The translations under genes were made by a program, and so were the position numbers. 64,000 nt of DNA from Paracoccaceae bacterium (lineage in GTDB: Bacteria; Pseudomonadota; Alphaproteobacteria; Rhodobacterales; Rhodobacteraceae), in contig WOUW01000008.1 in NCBI GenBank assembly GCA_009773055.1, positions 1-64,000 on the forward strand. The letters run 5' to 3'. Under the pieces are notes generated by a model. That model was not told the origin of the DNA and did no database searches. It saw only the letters and a list, made by a program, of their open reading frames with translations. Below, in pieces: positions 48,350 to 57,574 of the stretch; the stretch's first letter is position 1; each line of letters opens with the position of its first letter.

Positions 48350-50353
48350 ATGTTTGACAAGATCCTGATCGCCAACCGGGGCGAGATCGCCTGTCGCGTG
48401 ATCAAGACCGCGCACAAGATGGGGATCAGGACGGTGGCGGTCTATTCCGACGCGGACCGGGGTGCGCTGCATGTGACGATGGCGGATGAGGCGGTGCATA
48501 TCGGGCCACCGCCAGCGGCACAGTCCTACATCGTGATCGACAAGATCATGGCGGCGATCAAGGCCACGGGCGCGCAAGCCGTGCATCCGGGCTATGGCTT
48601 CCTGTCGGAAAACCGCAACTTCGCGGCGGCTTTGGAGGCGGCTGGGGTGGTGTTCATTGGACCGCCATCGCCCGCCATTGAAGCCATGGGCGACAAGATC
48701 ACCTCGAAGAAGCTGGCGATGGAGGCCGGGGTTTCCACGGTCCCCGGCTACATGGGTCTGATCGCGGACGCGGATGAGGCGGTGAAGATTTCCGGCCAGA
48801 TCGGCTATCCGGTGATGATCAAGGCATCGGCAGGCGGTGGCGGCAAGGGGATGCGGATCGCCTGGAACGAGGGCGAGGTCGCCGAGGGCTTCCAGTCGTC
48901 GAAGAACGAGGCGGCGGCGAGTTTCGGGGATGATCGGATCTTCATCGAGAAGTTCGTCACCCAACCCCGCCACATCGAAATTCAGGTGCTGGCCGACCAA
49001 CACGGCAACTGCGTCTACTTGCACGAACGCGAATGCAGCATCCAGCGGCGGAACCAGAAGGTGATTGAAGAAGCGCCCTCGCCGTTCCTCGATGAGGCAA
49101 CCCGCAAGGCGATGGGCGAGCAGGCCTGCGCTTTGGCGAAAGCCGTGGGCTATACCAGCGCGGGGACGGTGGAGTTCATCGTCGACGGCAGCCGCAACTT
49201 CTACTTCCTTGAAATGAATACGCGTTTGCAGGTTGAGCATCCGGTGACGGAGTTGATTACCGGGGTCGATCTGGTCGAACAGATGATCCGGGTGGCGAAC
49301 GGTGAACCGCTGCCCTTCAAACAGGAAGACCTCAAAATCCACGGCTGGGCGATGGAAAGCCGCCTATATGCCGAGGACCCGTATCGGAACTTCCTGCCCT
49401 CCATCGGGCGGCTGACCCGCTACCGGCCCCCCGTCGAAGGCCGCACCAAACGCGGTGGCGTCGTGCGCAACGATACCGGCGTCTACGAGGGCGGCGAGAT
49501 CAGCATGTTCTACGACCCGATGATCGCCAAGCTGTGCACCTGGGGGCCGACCCGCGCCGATGCAATCGAGGAGATGCGGCTCGCCCTGGATACGTTCGAG
49601 GTGGAAGGGATCGGTCACAACCTGCCGTTCTGTTCCGCTGTGATGGACCACCCGCGTTTTGCGTCTGGCAACATTACCACAGCCTTCATCGCCGAGGAAT
49701 ACGAGGGCGGTTTCACCGGGGCCACGCTGGACTCAAGCCTGCTGCGGCGCGTTGCGGCGGCGGCGGCGGCGATGAACCGGGTGGCGGAGATTCGGCGCAC
49801 CCGGATTTCGGGCACCATGGACAACCACACGCGGCGGGTGGGCGATGACTGGGTGGTCACGCTGCAGGGGATCAGCTGGCCGGTGACGATCAAGGCCGAT
49901 CCTGCGGGTTCGACCGTGGTGTTCGAGGACGGCACTGACCTCCGGGTGGAAAGCGACTGGACGCCAGGCCAGCCGCTGGCCCGCCTCTCGGTGGGCGGTG
50001 AACCTTTGGTCATCAAGACGGCCAAGGTCCCGATGGGCTTTCGGATGCGGCTGCGTGGGGCGGACCTGAAGGTCCATGTGCAGTCACCCCGCCAGAAGGC
50101 GCTGGCAGGCCTGATGCTGGAGAAGGCCCCGCCGGATACCTCGAAATACCTCCTCTGCCCGATGCCGGGGCTGGTGGTGAAGATCGCGGTCGCGGAGGGC
50201 GAGGAGGTTCAGGAGGGCCAGGCGCTGGCAACCGTCGAGGCGATGAAGATGGAGAACATCCTGAAGGCCGAACGGAAGGGCGTGGTCAAGACCATCAAGG
50301 CCAGCGCCGGCGCGAGCCTGAAGGTCGATGACGTGATCATGGAGTTCGAGTGA
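48350..50353 (+). CDS. pccA: propionyl/acetyl-CoA carboxylase biotin carboxylase subunit alpha
   Basis: MFDKILIANRGEIACRVIKTAHKMGIRTVAVYSDADRGALHV; C-terminal biotinyl motif VEAMKMENIL. Confidence 0.96.
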   Translation: MFDKILIANRGEIACRVIKTAHKMGIRTVAVYSDADRGALHVTMADEAVHIGPPPAAQSYIVIDKIMAAIKATGAQAVHPGYGFLSENRNFAAALEAAGVVFIGPPSPAIEAMGDKITSKKLAMEAGVSTVPGYMGLIADADEAVKISGQIGYPVMIKASAGGGGKGMRIAWNEGEVAEGFQSSKNEAAASFGDDRIFIEKFVTQPRHIEIQVLADQHGNCVYLHERECSIQRRNQKVIEEAPSPFLDEATRKAMGEQACALAKAVGYTSAGTVEFIVDGSRNFYFLEMNTRLQVEHPVTELITGVDLVEQMIRVANGEPLPFKQEDLKIHGWAMESRLYAEDPYRNFLPSIGRLTRYRPPVEGRTKRGGVVRNDTGVYEGGEISMFYDPMIAKLCTWGPTRADAIEEMRLALDTFEVEGIGHNLPFCSAVMDHPRFASGNITTAFIAEEYEGGFTGATLDSSLLRRVAAAAAAMNRVAEIRRTRISGTMDNHTRRVGDDWVVTLQGISWPVTIKADPAGSTVVFEDGTDLRVESDWTPGQPLARLSVGGEPLVIKTAKVPMGFRMRLRGADLKVHVQSPRQKALAGLMLEKAPPDTSKYLLCPMPGLVVKIAVAEGEEVQEGQALATVEAMKMENILKAERKGVVKTIKASAGASLKVDDVIMEFE

Positions 50354-50405
50354 TGCAACTTACTGATTTGCTGCGAAAATCCGGCGTCTGGGACAGGCGG
50401 CGGGC

Positions 50406-50876
50406 TTACCGCCCCGCCGGGTTCCGCTCCAGTGCTTCGGTGCGCGCGATGGGCATCTTGTCGATGGAATTGACGATCTCGCGCCCTTCCCACGGCAGGG
50501 GCTTGCGGATCATCGGCTTCCAGTCCTTGTCCATCAGCACCAGAGAAAAGCCCCGGGGGCGCAGCTTTTTGCGCAAGCTGGACGGGTTGGCCGGATCGGT
50601 GTCAGTGATGAGGATCACGTCGCGGGCTTCGAACTGCGCATAGTAGCGGTCGAGAAGCTGCATCTGCCGCACGAAGGCAGGGTCGTTTGGACTGTCGGCG
50701 AAGACGATGACCGGGCGGCGGAGAAAGAGGAGGTCGGCTTCGACCACCTCGGCGGCCGAAACCGGGGTGAAAGCAGGAGCGACAGCGGGGGCCTCGTCGG
50801 CCCCGGCGGGAAGGGTTAGCGCCGGAAGGCAAAGGGCCAGGACGGCGAGGAACGGACGACGGGCGATACGCTGCAT
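50406..50876 (-). CDS. DUF4174-like exported protein
   Basis: 156 aa from ATG 50876: [31 protein letters not shown]..., [45 protein letters not shown]. Confidence 0.75.
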   Translation of the reverse strand: MQRIARRPFLAVLALCLPALTLPAGADEAPAVAPAFTPVSAAEVVEADLLFLRRPVIVFADSPNDPAFVRQMQLLDRYYAQFEARDVILITDTDPANPSSLRKKLRPRGFSLVLMDKDWKPMIRKPLPWEGREIVNSIDKMPIARTEALERNPAGR

Positions 50877-50942
50877 GTGCCTGATATAGGGGGCCTTTGG
50901 CAAAAGCCCAAGCGCGGTGATCGGCGCGGATTGGAGAGTGTG

Positions 50943-53069
50943 ATGACGGACCTGAAGGGATGGGAGGCGCTGGCCTCGAAAGAGTTGAAGGGCAAGGGCC
51001 CGGACACGCTTAACTGGCAGACGCTGGAAGGGATCACGGTCAAACCGCTGTATACCGCTACCGATGTGGAGGGTCTTCCGCAGATGGGTGAGATGCCCGG
51101 TGTGGCACCTTTCACGCGGGGGGTGCGGGCGACGATGTATGCCGGGCGGCCCTGGACGATCCGGCAATATGCGGGGTTTTCCACCGCCGAGGAGTCGAAT
51201 GCGTTCTACCGGAAAGCGCTCGCGGGGGGGCAGCAGGGGGTGTCCGTGGCCTTCGATCTCGCGACGCACCGGGGCTATGACAGCGACCATCCGCGCGTGG
51301 TGGGGGATGTGGGCAAGGCGGGGGTGGCGATTGATTCCGTGGAGGACATGAAGATCCTCTTCGACGGTATCCCGTTGGAAAAGATCAGCGTTTCCATGAC
51401 GATGAACGGGGCGGTGATCCCGATCCTGGCGTCTTTCATCGTGGCGGGGGAAGAGCAAGGGGTGGCGCGGGCGGACCTGTCGGGGACGATCCAGAACGAC
51501 ATCCTGAAGGAATTCATGGTGCGGAACACCTACATCTATCCGCCCGAGCCTTCGATGCGGATCATCGCGGATATCATCGAGTTCACTTCGGCCGAGATGC
51601 CGAAGTTCAACTCGATCTCGATCAGCGGCTACCACATGCAGGAGGCGGGCGCGAACCTCGTGCAGGAACTGGCCTTCACGCTGGCGGATGGGAAGGAATA
51701 TGTCCGGACTGCCATCGAGCGGGGGATGGATGTCGACGACTTCGCGGGACGGCTCTCGTTCTTCTTCGCCATCGGGATGAATTTCTTCATGGAAGTGGCG
51801 AAGCTGCGGGCGGCGCGGATGCTTTGGCACCGGATCATGGACGGGTTCGGAGCGAAGAAGACGTCGTCGATGATGTTGCGGACGCATTGCCAGACCTCGG
51901 GGGTCAGCTTGCAGGAGCAGGACCCCTACAACAACGTGATCCGCACGGCCTATGAGGCGATGGCGGCGGTGCTTGGGGGGACGCAATCACTGCACACGAA
52001 CGCGCTGGACGAGGCGATTGCGCTGCCCACGGAGTTTGCGGCGCGGATCGCGCGGAATACGCAGTTGGTCCTGCAGGAGGAGACGGGGATCACCCATGTT
52101 GTCGATCCCTTGGCGGGGTCCTACTATGTGGAGAGCCTGACCAACCAGCTGGCCGAAGAGGCTTGGAGGCTGATCGAGGAAGTCGAGGCGATGGGGGGCA
52201 TGACCAAAGCGGTGGCCTCCGGCATGCCGAAGCTGCGGATCGAAGAGTCGGCGGCCCGGCGGCAGGCGATGATCGATCGGGGGGACGAGGTGATCGTCGG
52301 GGTCAACAAGTACCGCAAGGACAAGGAAGACCCGATCGACATCCGGGACATCGACAATGGGGCGGTCCGTGAGGCTCAGGTCGCGCGGCTGAAGTCGGTG
52401 CGGGCTGGCCGCGATGAAGTGCGGGTGCAGGCGGCGCTGGCCGAGTTGACGCGACGGGCGGGCGAAGGCGGCAACCTTCTGGAAGCGGCGGTGGAGGCGG
52501 CTCGGGCACGGGCCTCGGTCGGGGAGATATCGGACGCCATGGAAAAGGTATTCGGGCGGCATCGGGCCGAGGTTAAGACCCTCGCAGGGGTCTATGGCGC
52601 GGCCTATGAGGGCGACGCGGGGTTCGAGGCGATCCAGCGGGATGTGGAGGCTTTTGCCGAGGCCGAGGGGCGGCGGCCGCGGATGCTGGTCGTGAAGATG
52701 GGGCAGGACGGGCATGACCGAGGGGCGAAGGTGATCGCGACGGCCTTCGCGGACATCGGGTTCGATGTGGATGTGGGGCCCTTGTTCCAGACCCCGGAGG
52801 AAGCGGCGCAGGATGCCATCGATAATGATGTGCATGTGATCGGGATTTCCTCCCAGGCGGCGGGGCACAAGACGCTCGCCCCGGTGCTGATCGAGGAGCT
52901 GAAACGCCGCGGGGCGGGGGATATTCTGGTGATCTGCGGGGGGGTCATTCCGCAGCAGGACTATGACTTCCTGAAGGGGGCCGGGGTGAAGGCGATCTTC
53001 GGGCCGGGGACCAACATTCCGGCGGCGGCGAAGGAGATCCTGGACCTGATCCGGGCGGCGCGGGGGTAG
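50943..53069 (+). CDS. mcm: methylmalonyl-CoA mutase
   Basis: 708 aa; [52 protein letters not shown]12-binding [31 protein letters not shown]. Confidence 0.96.
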   Translation: MTDLKGWEALASKELKGKGPDTLNWQTLEGITVKPLYTATDVEGLPQMGEMPGVAPFTRGVRATMYAGRPWTIRQYAGFSTAEESNAFYRKALAGGQQGVSVAFDLATHRGYDSDHPRVVGDVGKAGVAIDSVEDMKILFDGIPLEKISVSMTMNGAVIPILASFIVAGEEQGVARADLSGTIQNDILKEFMVRNTYIYPPEPSMRIIADIIEFTSAEMPKFNSISISGYHMQEAGANLVQELAFTLADGKEYVRTAIERGMDVDDFAGRLSFFFAIGMNFFMEVAKLRAARMLWHRIMDGFGAKKTSSMMLRTHCQTSGVSLQEQDPYNNVIRTAYEAMAAVLGGTQSLHTNALDEAIALPTEFAARIARNTQLVLQEETGITHVVDPLAGSYYVESLTNQLAEEAWRLIEEVEAMGGMTKAVASGMPKLRIEESAARRQAMIDRGDEVIVGVNKYRKDKEDPIDIRDIDNGAVREAQVARLKSVRAGRDEVRVQAALAELTRRAGEGGNLLEAAVEAARARASVGEISDAMEKVFGRHRAEVKTLAGVYGAAYEGDAGFEAIQRDVEAFAEAEGRRPRMLVVKMGQDGHDRGAKVIATAFADIGFDVDVGPLFQTPEEAAQDAIDNDVHVIGISSQAAGHKTLAPVLIEELKRRGAGDILVICGGVIPQQDYDFLKGAGVKAIFGPGTNIPAAAKEILDLIRAARG

Positions 53070-53145
53070 GCTGCCCGCGCGTGGGCAGCTTTTCGACCCC
53101 TTGGAAATCAATGGGTTGGCTGTGGGCATTCAGGGTTTCTTAACC
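53070..53145 (+). repeat. 3'-proximal structured repeat element, copy 3 (downstream of mcm)
   Basis: GCTGCCCGCGCGTGGGCAGCTTTTCGACCCCTTGGAAATCAATGGGTTGGCTGTGGGCATTCAGGGTTTCTTAACC directly after the mcm TAG; aligns with copies at 10171-10247 (-) and 35238-35314. Confidence 0.78.
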
Positions 53146-53170
53146 TCTGTCCAGCCCGCGCCCGCAGCGT

Positions 53171-54721
53171 TCAGCCGCCGATATGTTCCAGCGTCAGGGT
53201 CGTGGTGTCGGTCGAAGTGACGTTGGCATCGGTCCCCTTGCCATCCCAGGTGTAGCTGAAAAGCTTCGGATGCGACCCGGCTTTCATCGTCTGCAGAACA
53301 TAGCCGGGGCCGGCGCGGTTGCGGGCATGGGCGATGCCCCAGGTGCTTTCCGACACCGGAGACTCGATGGTCTTCTTGCCGCGTTTCTTCGAGGTGCAGG
53401 AGGTGACGGCAAAGAGCTCGGGTCCTTTCATCGCCAGCGTCACCCGTTTCGGCGCGTGATCCTTGTCGAAGGTCAGGTCGGTCAGCTTGGCCTGCATCGG
53501 CGCGCCTTGCCGGTAGCTGTCCAGCACCCAGCAGGCGTAGTCCACGAAGGTCACGTTCACATCGGTTGCCGGAGCCTCGCCCAAAAGGGCATAGGAAAGG
53601 ATGCTGTCGCCGGAGAACTTGATGCGGATCGGAACCTCGACCTTGAAATCGACGTCGCCGTAAACCCCGACCCCATCCACCCAATGCCCCTTGGCCTGCA
53701 CCGTCAGCTTGTAGCGCCCGCAACGTTCCATCGCGGCACGCAATGCCGCAGACTTTTCCGGATCAAGAAACGATTCGCCTTTAGTCATGCCCATGAGAAT
53801 GCGCATGCGTTCGAAAAGCAGCGCGAAGTCGGTCAGTGGCTTGAGATCTCCAGTCCCAAGGCAAATCTGGAGAGCCTCATCCAGACATTGTACGAAGCCG
53901 TCGTTGAAGAGCTTGCCAATGACTTCGGTACCGTCGCCGTCAGGGTCGAACCCAAGCACTTGCGATTGTTTTTCAACTGCTGCGATTGCCTTCAAGCTAT
54001 CCTTGACGTCGCTGCAATTGCTTGGTGCACGGCCTGCGATGGCCAAGCGCCCCGCTATGATAATACGCTTGCCGTCTTGCAATGCCTTGACCAGGTCATC
54101 CATCGACCCTTCGCCGGATTTGACCTTCCGGATCAGTTCAGAGACGTGGGTGGCAAGACGGTTCTCGACCTGTGTTTGTTTCCACCGGTCCAGCTGCAGG
54201 TTCAGCCGGTCGGCAAAGCTGATCCCGGCGCCCGAGAAATGGTCGATGGGGATCATGATGCTATCGGTATCCTGCACCGGGATGTGCAGGAACGCATCCT
54301 TTCCGTCCTCATAGAACCCCCAGTGCAGGCGGCTTTCGGGCGGGATCGGGGTCTTCGGCGTGATTTCCAGCGTGGCGGTCGCGGCCAGTTCCAGCCCGTC
54401 CGGTTGCAGGATCAGCCCAGTGATCGGCCCGGCCCCTTCGGGCAGGCCCGCGCTTTCGGTGATTGGAATGGCGGTGATGCGGGTCTCGGTCAGCAGCGCA
54501 CCTTCGGGAAAGGTCAGGACAAAGGCATCGCCGACGGCGTTCTTCAGCTTGAGCGTGCCACCTTTCGCGCCGATGACGGTTGTCTTTGCAGCGGACTCGT
54601 CTGTGGTGATCGCAAGGTCAAGCGGGTTCGGTGGGGCTGTCAGGAACGCCTCCAGCTCTGCATCGGTCTCGGCCAAGGCGGCAAAGGGAAAGAGCAGAAT
54701 GAGAATCAAAAAAATCCGCAT
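53171..54721 (-). CDS. large exported protein of unknown function (516 aa), ZU5-like N-terminal region
   Basis: Signal peptide MRIFLILILLFPFAALA; TVIGAKGGTLKLKNAVGDAFVLTFPEGALLTETRITAIPITES resembles ZU5-type domains. Confidence 0.75.
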   Translation of the reverse strand: MRIFLILILLFPFAALAETDAELEAFLTAPPNPLDLAITTDESAAKTTVIGAKGGTLKLKNAVGDAFVLTFPEGALLTETRITAIPITESAGLPEGAGPITGLILQPDGLELAATATLEITPKTPIPPESRLHWGFYEDGKDAFLHIPVQDTDSIMIPIDHFSGAGISFADRLNLQLDRWKQTQVENRLATHVSELIRKVKSGEGSMDDLVKALQDGKRIIIAGRLAIAGRAPSNCSDVKDSLKAIAAVEKQSQVLGFDPDGDGTEVIGKLFNDGFVQCLDEALQICLGTGDLKPLTDFALLFERMRILMGMTKGESFLDPEKSAALRAAMERCGRYKLTVQAKGHWVDGVGVYGDVDFKVEVPIRIKFSGDSILSYALLGEAPATDVNVTFVDYACWVLDSYRQGAPMQAKLTDLTFDKDHAPKRVTLAMKGPELFAVTSCTSKKRGKKTIESPVSESTWGIAHARNRAGPGYVLQTMKAGSHPKLFSYTWDGKGTDANVTSTDTTTLTLEHIGG

Positions 54722-54762
54722 GGAATCGCTCCGCTGTATGGAGCGAGGTTAGCACGGATTCG

Positions 54763-55152
54763 CTAAAGCTCGATTTCGCCGTTCGGGCCGGGAAGCGGGT
54801 CGGCTTGCGGGCCCATCTTGGGCAAGAGGGGCGCGTTGCGGCGGATCAGGATGTCGCCATTTGGCAGCATGACCGGCGCATCATAGTTTTCGATGTCGTC
54901 GATCAGCGCGATCAGTTGACGGATCTTGGGGCCGATCTCTTCGCCGAAACCTTTCAGCGCGGGACCCGCTTCGTCCAATGCCTTGCCCATCTCGTCGAGC
55001 GCGGGCTGCATTTCTTCCATCATGCCGCGCATGACCAGCTTCATGCCCTCTTCCATCAGGCTGAAGCCGCCGTCGTCGGCCTTCGGCGTGACCGGAGGGT
55101 CTTCGGCAAAAGCCGGAGCGGCGGCGAACAGCAGGGCAAGGACGAGTCGCAT
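54763..55152 (-). CDS. exported hypothetical protein (129 aa)
   Basis: MRLVLALLFAAAPAFAEDPPVTPKADDGGFSLMEEGMKLVMRGMMEEMQPALDEMGKALDEAGPAL; signal peptide. Confidence 0.75.
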   Translation of the reverse strand: MRLVLALLFAAAPAFAEDPPVTPKADDGGFSLMEEGMKLVMRGMMEEMQPALDEMGKALDEAGPALKGFGEEIGPKIRQLIALIDDIENYDAPVMLPNGDILIRRNAPLLPKMGPQADPLPGPNGEIEL

Positions 55153-55183
55153 GATAGAAATATGGGGATGCCCTCCCTGTTTT

Positions 55184-56242
55184 TCAAATCACATCTGGCA
55201 GGTCGATGGTCACCGGGAAATGGTCGGAGGCTTGCAAAAGCGCCTCGCGCAGATCGGGTGTCTCAAGGATGCGGGGATCGTTGAATGGATGCCAGATCCG
55301 CCATTCTGGCGATTTGGCCGCCAGGTCAGGTGAGACCATGATGAAATCGAGGAGCGCCTCGAAGAACCGCTTCTGCGGGGCAAGATAGAAGCGGGCCGAC
55401 GTGGGGGCAATGCCGACCTTGGATTGCAGGGCCATCGCGGCGTGAGGGTCGGTGAGCCGGGTCGCGGGGTCGGGCGAAGTGCCTAGCACGATTTCAATTC
55501 CGGAATGCCCGAACAGCTTTTCGAATTCGTCGATGCCGGGGCCGTCGTTGAAATCGCCGAGCACCACAAGGCTGTCGCCGTGGGCCAGATGCGCCTCGAC
55601 CCGCTGCCTAAGCCAGAGACATTGCGCCAGCTGCTTGCGGCGGTTTTCGATCGACAGTCGGATCTGCGCCTCGCGCCCGATGGCGCCATAGGGGTTCTTC
55701 GATTTGGCGTGGACGCCGATCAGCCGCAGATGCGCGCCGCCTTTCGTGGTCAGCGCCAGTTCCAGCGGAGGCTTCGAAAAGCGGATGGTTTCCGAGATGT
55801 TGTCGGCATCAAGGTCGTAGCGGAAGGTGGTGTCAAAGCGCGGCGCGTCCTGCGAGCCATGGCTGGTGGAGGGATGGCCTTGCGGCGCGTGGCGGGCGGT
55901 CAGGCGGTCCGGATCGTAGAGGAACGCGATTTCCTGTTCGGTCTCGGAGGGATAGCCGATGATCGCCTTGCGGGCGCGAAGGCCTGCGGCGCTGGCGAAG
56001 GTTTCCAGCGCGCGTGTGGTGGAACGCCGCCCGTTGGTATCGGGGGCCTCGATGATGGTGATGCCGTCGGCGTCCATCGCGGTGAAGACGATGGCAAGGG
56101 CCGCAAGCTGTTCGCCCCGCGTGATCTTGTAGCGGGTCGAGGGTTCGCGGTCGTCCAGCAATCGGCCGTGGTCATCGAAAAGCGCGTTGAACCATTCGAC
56201 GTTGTAGGTGGCAAGCCGAAGGCCCGTTGCACGGTCGATCAT
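55184..56242 (-). CDS. endonuclease/exonuclease/phosphatase family protein
   Basis: LRLATYNVEWFNALFDDHGRLL..., SLVVLGDFNDGPGIDEFEKLFG. Confidence 0.88.
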   Translation of the reverse strand: MIDRATGLRLATYNVEWFNALFDDHGRLLDDREPSTRYKITRGEQLAALAIVFTAMDADGITIIEAPDTNGRRSTTRALETFASAAGLRARKAIIGYPSETEQEIAFLYDPDRLTARHAPQGHPSTSHGSQDAPRFDTTFRYDLDADNISETIRFSKPPLELALTTKGGAHLRLIGVHAKSKNPYGAIGREAQIRLSIENRRKQLAQCLWLRQRVEAHLAHGDSLVVLGDFNDGPGIDEFEKLFGHSGIEIVLGTSPDPATRLTDPHAAMALQSKVGIAPTSARFYLAPQKRFFEALLDFIMVSPDLAAKSPEWRIWHPFNDPRILETPDLREALLQASDHFPVTIDLPDVI

Positions 56243-56853
56243 GCGGCTTCCTTCGCGCTGATCTCGCGCCAGGCCTCGTTGATCAGCTGCAACCTGCGTT
56301 CGGCCAGCTTCATCGCCTCGGGCGGGACGCCGCGGGATTGCAGAACGTCCGGATGGGTGTCGCGGACGAGATCCTTCCAGGCCTTGCGGGCCTGATCCTT
56401 CGAGGCGTCGCGGGGCAGGCCGAGGACATCATAGGGATCGCGGGGCGCGCCTTCGACAAGGCGCGAGCGGACGATGCGGAAACAGCCTTCGTCCAGGCCG
56501 AAGGCGTCGGCGACATGGGCGAGGAACGCGTCTTCGCCCGCATGGTAGGAGCCATCGGCGACGGCGATCTGGAACAGAGCCTCAAGGATGTCGACGAGGA
56601 CATGGTGGTCGTCGGCACAGATGCGGTGGCCGTCGGGATTGAAGAGCCGGGCGATCTTGCGGGCATAGGCGTCGAAACCTGCGATGTCTTGCCGGGCCAG
56701 GTTGTAGACGCGGGCGGCGTGTTCCTCTTCGCCGGGCGGAAAGGTGAAGATGCGGCGGAAGGCGGTCACCTCGTCGCGGGTCACGGTGCCGTCGGCCTTC
56801 TCGCCCTTGGCAAGGGCGGCGAGGGCCTCGGTGATGCGGGTCCAGATCGACAT
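56239..56853 (-). CDS. DjlA-like co-chaperone (TerB-like + C-terminal J domain)
   Basis: DPYDVLGLPRDASKDQARKAWKDLVRDTHPDVLQSRG (HPD motif). Confidence 0.9.
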   Translation of the reverse strand: MSIWTRITEALAALAKGEKADGTVTRDEVTAFRRIFTFPPGEEEHAARVYNLARQDIAGFDAYARKIARLFNPDGHRICADDHHVLVDILEALFQIAVADGSYHAGEDAFLAHVADAFGLDEGCFRIVRSRLVEGAPRDPYDVLGLPRDASKDQARKAWKDLVRDTHPDVLQSRGVPPEAMKLAERRLQLINEAWREISAKEAA

Positions 56854-56956
56854 GGGCAGAAGAATAGCCGGGGCTGATGGTGTTGTCAGAGGAATTTCTG
56901 CATCAGCACAATGTGGAGTGATTGGCAGCCGCGCGGCAGGACTTTCCGGCGGCGGA

Positions 56957-57574
56957 TCATGTCAGGACACGGGGGCCGTGCGGGGTGGAAAAGGTCGCGC
57001 GGAGAGAGTGGTAGGGGCCGAGCTGGAGGTGCAAACGCGGATCGGCGGGCTGACCGGCAAGCGCGGTCTGCAGGGCAGGCGCATGCGGATGGGTGATTTC
57101 CAGCCGCTGAAGGCGGATGCCCTGGTCGGGCAGGGCCTGTGCCGGGTGGCGGTCGCCCTGCCACTGGATGAGGGCGGGGAAGCAGTCGTCGAACGGGAGC
57201 TGCCCGGTGGCGGGAATGGCAAAGCGCCAGCGGTAGTCGCCGCGCGACAGGGGGGTGGCGGTGCCGGTGCCCGGCGGGGCAGCGGTGAGGGCGGCGTCGA
57301 GGTCGTCGGTGCGGCAGATCCAGTTCGTCAGGCGCGGGGGGCCGTCGAAATGGTCGAGGTTGAACCAGCGGGCATAGGCGGGGTTCGGGGCCGCCGGGTC
57401 GATCGCAATGACTTCGAGGTAGAGATCGCCGAGGTTCAGAAGCCGGTTGTGGGTGCCCATGTGCGGATGCTGGCCGCCGGGTGCGAGGGGCGCGCCAAGG
57501 GCCATCTCGACCCAGGCAGCGCCTTCGTCGAGGGTGCGCGCCGCAACAGCGATGTGGTCGATAACAAGGGTCAT
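56957..57574 (-). CDS. VOC / glyoxalase-like domain protein
   Basis: MTLVIDHIAVAARTLDEGAAWVEMALGAPLAPGGQHPHMGTHNRLLNLGDLYLEVIAIDP. Confidence 0.85.
   Translation of the reverse strand: MTLVIDHIAVAARTLDEGAAWVEMALGAPLAPGGQHPHMGTHNRLLNLGDLYLEVIAIDPAAPNPAYARWFNLDHFDGPPRLTNWICRTDDLDAALTAAPPGTGTATPLSRGDYRWRFAIPATGQLPFDDCFPALIQWQGDRHPAQALPDQGIRLQRLEITHPHAPALQTALAGQPADPRLHLQLGPYHSLRATFSTPHGPRVLT

Noticed and set aside
47710-48357. 215-aa plus-strand ORF starting just after the 133-aa hypothetical
   Set aside because: First ~30 residues look like a membrane segment, but the rest is low-complexity Ser/Arg and runs through the glycine-zipper gene in another frame; at best a decayed small ORF.
50406-51986. 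526-aa extended version of the DUF4174-like gene
   Set aside because: The N-terminal two thirds are antisense to mcm; the real gene starts at the signal-peptide ATG at 50876.
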